Shown here: in pieces, positions 56,131 through 64,000 of the stretch
Position numbering within the stretch: position 1 is the first letter of the stretch
Layout of the letters: each line of letters opens with the position of its first letter
Origin: Petrolisthes cinctipes
Taxonomy: Eukaryota; Arthropoda; Malacostraca; Decapoda; Porcellanidae
Assembly: GCA_033782935.1 (NCBI GenBank)
Contig: JAWQEG010001537.1
Location: 186,001 to 250,000 of the forward strand
Length of the DNA: 64,000 nucleotides
Direction: 5' to 3'
The notes under the pieces: model-generated
Database searches by the model: none
What the model was told of the DNA's origin: nothing
What the model saw: only the letters and a program-made list of their open reading frames with translations
Program-made: the position numbers and the translations under genes

Positions 56131-56399
56131 ACAGATCACTTCTGGGACCCCAAAATATAGAATTTTCGGGTGTTTGGAGCCTGAATTTGAGATATAAACG
56201 GGTACAGAAGCATCCACATATCGACTTTTGGGCACCTAAAAGATCGATTTTCAGTATGTTTTGGGCCTGTATATTGAAAATATTCTAACAGATCGCTTCT
56301 GGGACTCCAAAATATCGAATTTTCGGGTGTTTTGGGCCTGAATTTGAGATATCGACTTTGGGCACCTAAAATATCGATTTTTAGCATGTTTTGGGCCTA

Positions 56400-57680
56400 T
56401 ATTTTGAAAATATTCTAGCACTGAGTAGGCATGTACAGATCGCTTCTGGGACCCCAAAATATCGAATTTTTGGGTGTTTTGAGCCTGAATTTAAGATATA
56501 AACGGGTACAGAAAATGCATGCACATATTGACTTTGGGCACCTAAAATATCGATTTTCAGCATGTTTTGGGCTTGTATTTTGAAAATACTCTAACACGGA
56601 GTAGGCATGTACAGATCGCTTCTGGGACCCCAAAATATCGAATTTTCGGGTGTTATGAGTCTGAATTTGAGATATAAACATGTACTGAAGATGCATGCAC
56701 ATATCGACTTTTGGGCACCTAAAATATCGTTTTGAGCATGTTTTGGGCCTGTATCTGAGTAGTCATGTACAGATCGCTTCTTGGACTCCAAAATATAGAA
56801 TTTTCGGGTGTTTTGTGCCTGAATTTGAGATATCGACTTTGGGCACCTAAAATATCGATTTTTAGCATGTTTTGGGTCTGTATTTTGAAAATACTCTAAC
56901 ACGGAGTAGGCATGTACAGATCGCTTCTGGGATCCCAAAATATCGAATTTTCGGGTGTTTTGGTCCTGAATTTGAGATATCGACTTTGGGCACCTAAAAT
57001 ATTGATTTTTAGCATGTTTTGGGCCTATATTTTGAAAATATTCTAGCACTGAGTAGGCATGTACAGATCGCTTCTGGGACCCCAAAATATCGAATTTTCG
57101 GGTGTTTTGGGCCTGAATTTCAGATATCGACTTTAGGCACCAAAAATATCGATTTTTTAGCATGCTTTGGGCCTATATATTGAAAATATTCTAGCAATGA
57201 GTAGGCATTTACAGATCGCTTCTGGTACCCCAAAATATCGAATTTTTGGGTGTTTTGAGCCTGAATTTAAGATATAAACGGGTACAGAAAATGCATGCAC
57301 ATATTGACTTTGGGCACCTAAAATATCGATTTTCAGCATGTTTTGGGCTTGTATTTTGAAAATACTCTAACACGGAGTAGGCATGTACAGATCGCTTCTG
57401 GGACCCAAAAATATCGAATTTTCGGGTGTTATGAGTCTGAATTTGAGATATAAACATGTACTGAAGATGCATGCACATATCGACTTTTGGGCACCTAAAA
57501 TATCGATTTTAAGCATGTTTTGGGCCTGTATCTGAGTAGGCATGTACAGATCGCTTCTTGGTCTCTAAAATATCGAATTTTCGGGTGTTTTGCGCCTGAA
57601 TTTGAGATATCGACTTTGGGCACCTAAAATATCGATTTTTAGCATGTTTTGGGTCTGTATTTTGAAAATACTCTAACACG
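56400..57680. repeat. 776-bp tandem duplication in the satellite
   Basis: Segments of several monomers recur at an offset of 776 bp (for example 56381-56702 against 57157-57478), with near-identical private variants such as AAATGCATGCACATATTGAC and GGTGTTATGAGTC. Confidence 0.75.
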
Positions 57681-58694
57681 GAGTAGGCATGTACAGATCG
57701 CTTCTGGGACCACAAAATATCGAATTTTCGGGTGTTTTGGGCCTGAATTTGAGATATCGACATTGGGCACCTAAAATATCGATTTTTAGCATGTTTTGAG
57801 CCTATATTTTAAAAACATACTAGCACTGAGTGTACAGATCGCTTCTGGGACCCAAAAATATCGAATTTTCGGGTGTTTTGAGGTTGAATTTGAGATATAA
57901 ACGAGTGCAGAAGATGCATACACATATTACCTTTGTGCACCTAAAATATCGATTTTCAGCATGTTTTGGGCCTATATCTGAGTAGGCATGTACAGATAGC
58001 TTCTGGGACTCCAACATATCGAATTTTCGGGTGTTTGGAGCCTGAATTTGAGATATAAACGGGTACAGAAGATGCATGCACATATCGACTTTTGGGCACC
58101 TAAAATATCGATTTTCTGTATGTTTTGGGCCTGTATTTTGAAAATACTCTAACACGGAGTAAGTATGTACAGATCGCTTCTGGGACCCCAAAATATCGAA
58201 TTTTCGGGTGTTTTGGGCCTGAATTTCAGATATTGACTTTGGGCACCTAAAATATCGATTTTTAGCATGTTTTGGGCCTATATTTTGAAAATATTCTAGC
58301 ACTGAGTAGGCATGTACAGATCGCTTCTGGGACCCCAAAATATCGAATTTTCGGGTGTTTTTAGCCTGAAATTGAGATATAAATGGGTACAGAAAATGCA
58401 TGCACATATTGACTTTGGGCACCTAAAATATCGATTTTCAGCATGTTTTGGGCCTGTAATTTGAGATATGAACAGGTTTCTGAAGATGCATGCATATATC
58501 GACTTTTGGGCACTTAAAATATCGATTTTGAGCATGTTTTGGGTCTGTATCTTGAAAACATTCTAACACAGAGTAGGCATTTACAGATCGCTTCTGAGAC
58601 CCAAAAATATAGAATTTTCGGGTGTTTTGAGCCTGAATTTGAGATATAAACAGGTACTGAAGATGCATGCACATATCGACTTTTGGGCACTTAA

Positions 58695-59394
58695 GGGGAC
58701 ACCACACTACTTAACGTCATAAAAAACGAGAAGCAGAAGCTAAAAAAAATTTCGCATTAAAATTATCACCAAAAATCAATAGTTACCCCTATATACAGCC
58801 ACTTCTTCATGCTCTATAGTCTAGGCCAAGCCGAAGAGAATGGAAGTATAGAGCACCAACTGAAGCATTTCCTAGTGATTTTAGTTTAAAGTGATTTTTT
58901 TGTAATTTTTTTTCAAATTTCTCCAATAAAAAAGCAAACAACACGAAAGGTATTGACGTTTTGTCAATGAATATGATTCACACGTGATATACGTATATAT
59001 GAGCACAGTTTGTCGTTTGGATTTCGATCTAAAAGGATTATTTTTGTTTTGGCGAATTTTTTCCCAAACATTTCTGGCGAAAATTTTTTTCAACAATTTC
59101 AGGCGAGGATTTTTCCCATTTATAGCAGTGATAATGGACTCTTTCGTCATCAGAAGTGTTGCTATATATCAGAGGATAGTCCACATAAATCTTATGCAAT
59201 TCTGAAACATAGTTTTGTTGTTGTTAATTTTTTACAAAATAATTTTAAAAGTGTTAGGAAAAATATTATTTGTTGCTCGATTGTAATGAAAATTTGTCAA
59301 TATATGTAAAACCAAACGAGAATTACGATGGCAAAAAACTTTTGCTTCTAAAATTAACAGGAGCGCAGATAGGGTGTTGGAGTGTGGTGTCCCC
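58695..59394. mobile_element. TTAA-flanked MITE family A, copy 3 (in satellite)
   Basis: Same termini, same 700-bp length, same TTAA/ATAA flanks and same satellite position as copy 2. The shared ATAA change shows it arose by duplication of the satellite segment and not by a new insertion. Confidence 0.9.
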
Positions 59395-60176
59395 ATAAAA
59401 TATCGATTTTGAGCATGTTTCGGGTCTGTATCTTGAAAACATTCAAACACTGAGTAGGCATGTACATATCGCTTCTGGGACTAAAAAATATCGAATTTTC
59501 GGGTGTTTTGAGGTTGAATTTGAGATATAAACGAGTGCAGAAGATGCATGCACATATCGACTTTGAACACTTAAAATATCGATTTTTAGCATGTTTTGGG
59601 CCTCTATTTTGAAAACATTTTAGCACTGGGTAGGCATGTACAGATCACTTCTGGGACCCCAAAATATCGAATTTTCGTGTGTTTTGAGGTTGTATTTGAG
59701 ATATAAACGAGTGCAGAAGATGCATACACATATTAACTTTGGGCACCTAAAAATATCGATTTTCAGCATGTTTTGGGCCTGTATCTGAGTAGGCATGTAC
59801 AGATCGCTTCTGGGACCCCAAAATATCGAATTTTCGGGTGTTTTTAGCCTGAAATTGAGATATAAATGGGTACAGAAAATGCATGCACATATTGACTTTG
59901 GGCACCTAAAATATCGATTTTCAGCATGTTTTGGGCCTGTAATTTGAGATATGAACAGGTACTGAAGATGCATGCATATATCGACTTTTGGGCACTTAAA
60001 ATATCGATTTTGAGCATGTTTTGGGTCTGTTTCTTGAAAACATTCTAACACAGAGTAGGCATTTACAGATCGCTTCTGAGACCCAAAAATATAGAATTTT
60101 CGGGTGTTTTGAGCCTGAATTTGAGATATAAACAGGTACTGAAGATGCATGCACATATCGACTTTTGGGCACTTAA

Positions 60177-60876
60177 GGGGACACCACACTACTTAACGTC
60201 ATAAAAAACGAGAAGCAGAAGCTAAAAAAAATTTCGCATTAAAATTATCACCAAAAATCAATAGTTACCCCTATATACAGCCACTTCTTCATGCTCTATA
60301 GTCTAGGCCAAGCCGAAGAGAATGGAAGTATAGAGCACCAACTGAAGCATTTCCTAGTGATTTTAGTTTAAAGTGATTTTTTTGTAATTTTTTTTCAAAT
60401 TTCTCCAATAAAAAAGCAAACAACACGAAAGGTATTGACGTTTTGTCAATGAATATGATTCACACGTGATATACGTATATATGAGCACAGTTTGTCGTTT
60501 GGATTTCGATCTAAAAGGATTATTTTTGTTTTGGCGAATTTTTTCCCAAACATTTCTGGCGAAAATTTTTTTCAACAATTTCAGGCGAGGATTTTTCCCA
60601 TTTATAGCAGTGATAATGGACTCTTTCGTCATCAGAAGTGTTGCTATATATCAGAGGATAGTCCACATAAATCTTATGCAATTCTGAAACATAGTTTTGT
60701 TGTTGTTAATTTTTTACAAAATAATTTTAAAAGTGTTAGGAAAAATATTATTTGTTGCTCGATTGTAATGAAAATTTGTCAATATATGTAAAACCAAACG
60801 AGAATTACGATGGCAAAAAACTTTTGCTTCTAAAATTAACAGGAGCGCAGATAGGGTGTTGGAGTGTGGTGTCCCC
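60177..60876. mobile_element. TTAA-flanked MITE family A, copy 4 (in satellite)
   Basis: Lies exactly 1482 bp after copy 3 and appears identical to it by eye, including private variants such as AGTTTTGTTGTTG. It is part of a recent tandem duplication. Confidence 0.92.
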
Positions 60877-63800
60877 ATAAAATATCGATTTTGAGCATGT
60901 TTCGGGTCTGTATCTTGAAAACATTCAAACACTGAGTAGGCATGTACATATCGCTTCTGGGACTAAAAAATATCGAATTTTCGGGTGTTTTGAGGTTGAA
61001 TTTGAGATATAAACGAGTGCAGAAGATGCATGCACATATCGACTTTGAACACTTAAAATATCGATTTTTAGCATGTTTTGGGCCTCTATTTTGAAAACAT
61101 TTTAGCACTGGGTAGGCATGTACAGATCACTTCTGGGACCCCAAAATATCGAATTTTCGTGTGTTTTGAGGTTGTATTTGAGATATAAACGAGTGCAGAA
61201 GATGCATACACATATTAACTTTGGGCACCTAAAAATATCGATTTTCAGCATGTTTTGGGCCTGTATCTGAGTAGGCATGTACAGATCGCTTCTGGGACCC
61301 CAAAATATCGAATTTTCGGGTGTTTGGATCTTTAATTTGAGATATAAACGGGTACAGAAGATGCATGCACATATCGACTTTTGGACACCTAAAATATCGA
61401 TATTCTGTATGTTTTGGGCCTGTATTTTGAAAATACTCTAACACGGAGTAGGCATCTACAGATCGCTTCTGGGTTTACAAAATATCGAATTTTCGGGTGT
61501 TTTGGGCCTGAATTTGAGATATCGTCTTTGGGCACCTAAAATATCGATTTTTAGCATGTTTTGGGCCTATATATTGAAAATATTCTAGCACTGATTAGTC
61601 ATGTACAGATCGCTTCTGGGACCCCAAAATATCGAATTTTCGGGTGTTTTGATGCCAGAATTTGAGATATAAACGGGTACAGAAGATGCATACACATATT
61701 GACTTTGGTCACTTGAAATATCGATTTTCAGCATGTTTTGGGCCTGGATATTAAAAATATTCTATCACGGAGTAGGCAAGTACAGATCGCTTCTGGGACC
61801 CCAAAATATCGAATTTTCGGGTGTTTGGAGCCTGAATTTGAGATATAAACGGGTACGGAAGCATCCACATATCGACTTTTGGGCACCTAAAAGAACGATT
61901 TTCAGTATGTTTTGGGCCTGTATATTGAAAATACTCAGACAGATCGCTTCTGGGACCCCAAAATATCGAATTTTCGGGTGTTTTGGGCCTGAATTTAAGA
62001 TATCGACTTTGGGCACCTAAAATATCGATTTTTAGCATGTTTTGGGCCTATATTTTAAAAATATTCTAGCACTGAGTAGGCATGTACAGATCGTTTTTGA
62101 GACCCCAAAATATCGAATTTTCGGGTGTTTTGAGCCTGAATTTGAGATATAAACGGGTACAGAAGATGCATGCACATATCTACTTTTAGGCACCTAAAAT
62201 ATCGATTTTGAGCATGTTTTGGGTCTGTATCTGAGTAGGCATGTACAGATCGCTTCTGGGACCCCAAAATATCGAATTTTCGTGTGTTTTGTGGTTGAAT
62301 TTGAGATATAAACGAGTGCAGAAGATGCATACACATATTAACTTTGGGGACCTAAAATATCGATTTTCAGCATGTTTTGGGCCTGTATCTGAGTAAGCAT
62401 GTACAGATCGCTTCTGGGACCCCAAAATATCGAATTTTCTGGTGTTTGGATCTTTAATTTGAGATATAAACGGGTACAGAAGATGCATGCACATATCGAC
62501 TTTTGGGCACCTAAAATATCGATATTCCGTATGTTTTGGGCCTGTATTTTGAAAATACTCTAACACGGAGTAAGCATCTACAGATCGCTTCTGGGATTAC
62601 AAAATATCGAATTTTCGTGTGTTTTGGGCCTGAATTTGAGATATCGACTTTGGGCAACTAAAATATCGATTTTTAGCATGTTTTGGGCCTATATATTGAA
62701 AATATTCTAGCACTGATTAGTCATATACAGATCGCTTCTGGGACCCCAAAATATCGAATTTTCGGGTGTTTTGATGCCTGAATTTGAGATATAAACGGGT
62801 ACAGAAGATGCATACACATATTGACTTTGGTCACTTAAAATATCGATTTTCAGCATGTTTTGGGCCTGCATTTTGAAAATACTCTAACCCGGAGTAGGCA
62901 TGTACAGATCGCTTCTGGGACCCCAAAATATCGAATTTTCGGGTGTTTTGGGACAGAATTTGAGATATCGACTTTGGGCACCTAAAATATCAATTTTAGC
63001 ATGTTTTGGGCCTATATTTTGAAAATATTCTAGCACTGAGTAGGCATGTACAGATCGCTTCTGGGACCCCAAAATCTCGAATTTTCGGGTGTTTTGAGCC
63101 TGAATTTGAGATATAAACGGGTACAGAAGATGCATGCACATATCGACTTTTGGGCACCTAAAATATCGATTTTGAGCATGTTTTGGGTCTGTATCTGAGT
63201 AGGCATGTACAGATCACTTCTGGGACCCCAAAATATTGAATTTTCGGGTGTTTTGGGCCTGAATTTCAGATATCGACTTTAGGCACCAAAAATATCGATT
63301 TTCAGCATGTTTTGGGCCTATATTTTGAAAATATTTTAGCACTGAGTAGGCATGTACAGATCGCTTCTGAGACCCCAAAATATCGAATTTTCGGGTGTTT
63401 TGGGCCTGTATTTCAGATATCGACTTTAGGCACCAAAAATATCGATTTTTAGCATGTTTTGGGCCTATATTTTGAAAATATTCTAGCACTGAGTAGGCAT
63501 GTACAGATCGCTTCTGGGACTAAAAAATATCGAATTTTCGGGTGTTTTGAGGTTGAATTTGAGATATAAACGAGTGCAGAAGATGCATGCACATATCGAC
63601 TTTGAACACTTAAAATATCGATTTTTAGCATGTTTTGGGCCTCTATTTTGAAAACATTTTAGCACTGGGTAGGCATGTACAGATCACTTCTGGGACCCCA
63701 AAATATCGAATTTTCGTGTGTTTTGAGGTTGTATTTGAGATATAAACGAGTGCAGAAGATGCATACACATATTAACTTTGGGCACCTAAAAATATCGATT

Positions 63801-64000
63801 TTCAGCATGTTTTGGGCCTGTATCTGAGTAGGCATGTACAGATCGCTTCTGGGACCCCAAAATATCGAATTTTCGGGTGTTTGGATCTTTAATTTGAGAT
63901 ATAAACGGGTACAGAAGATGCATGCACATATCGACTTTTGGACACCTAAAATATCGATATTCTGTATGTTTTGGGCCTGTATTTTGAAAATACTCTAACA

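Larger units (their letters stand above)
58321..61325. repeat. 1482-bp tandem higher-order duplication in the satellite
   Basis: Sequence from about 58321 to 59845 recurs at an offset of 1482-1483 bp up to about 61325, almost without differences. The unit contains several satellite monomers plus one MITE A. The near-identity implies a very recent event, or an assembly duplication. A related older version lies at about 53940-55200. Confidence 0.88.
53035..64000. repeat. satellite DNA array, dimeric unit about 147-178 bp, continues past window
   Basis: Dozens of tandem units share AAAATATCGAATTTTCGGGTG, then TAAAATATCGATTTT, GCATGTTTTGGGCCT, GAGTAGGCATGTACAGATCG and CTTCTGGGACCCC. Each unit is itself made of two related halves with AAAATATCGA(A/T)TTTT followed by TGTTTTGGGCCT. 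One half carries an optional stretch of about 30 bp (ATAAACGGGTACAGAAGATG...), and the other an optional 20 bp (TTGAAAATATTCTAGCAC), producing length variants. Minus-strand open frames of up to 200 codons (KRSVHAYSVLEYFQN...) run through it but have no meaning beyond the repeat. Confidence 0.95.

Noticed and set aside
53035..64000. Many minus-strand ORFs of 60-200 codons with a common KRSVHAYSVLEYFQN-type sequence
   Set aside because: They follow the satellite monomer exactly, switch frame with unit length and contain no independent conservation.

Overview
This window looks like eukaryotic, arthropod-type repeat-dense DNA, most likely from a decapod crustacean. That assignment is an inference from three things: extreme transposon and microsatellite density, (TTA)n/(GA)n/(CA)n arrays, and the mix of LINE (CR1, RTE-like, I-type), Penelope-like, hAT, Harbinger and MITE families. 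I see no prokaryotic organisation, no rRNA and no true tRNA gene. No conventional host gene can be recognised with confidence. The best intact coding unit is a two-exon PIF/Harbinger transposase or HARBI1-like gene at 44.2-46.3 kb.

Layout. 0-2.35 kb: one structurally complete but decayed hAT element with an 8-bp target duplication and subterminal TAGGGTA repeats. 3.2-9.5 kb: two related hAT elements on the minus strand. The intron of the second holds a nested stack: a small TTAA-flanked MITE, a larger TTAA-flanked MITE inside its terminal TTAA, and a LINE 3' tail inside that. 9.5-12.5 kb: a tRNA-derived SINE, a 90-bp inverted repeat and a CA-rich minisatellite. 12.7-15.3 kb: a Penelope-like element (reverse transcriptase plus GIY-YIG) with rearranged ends. 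15.6-19.1 kb: a second SINE, a LINE 3' stub, a 64-bp minisatellite and two more small MITEs. 19.9-24.4 kb: RTE-like LINE copies. 24.7-25.4 kb: a CT-rich minisatellite. 25.6-29.5 kb: a nearly full-length CR1-like LINE carrying a PHD finger. 30.3-34.5 kb: a deleted hAT, a TTAA MITE and a fourth, different hAT. 35.4-40.3 kb: the most unusual unit, a DNA element with long inverted, tandemly repeated ends that encodes a decayed protein with XPG/FEN-like nuclease motifs. A nearly perfect 597-bp foldback with a 4-bp duplication has inserted into its left end. 40.3-47.7 kb: LINE stubs, the Harbinger gene and a gag-protease fragment. 47.8-52.6 kb: an I-type LINE with RNase H. 53-64 kb: a satellite array that runs off the window, with a TTAA MITE trapped in it and amplified with it.

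The genes do not form a pathway. They are layers of mobile DNA, and the value of the window lies in nested-insertion order, element termini with target duplications, the XPG-like element and its foldback, and the higher-order structure of the satellite.
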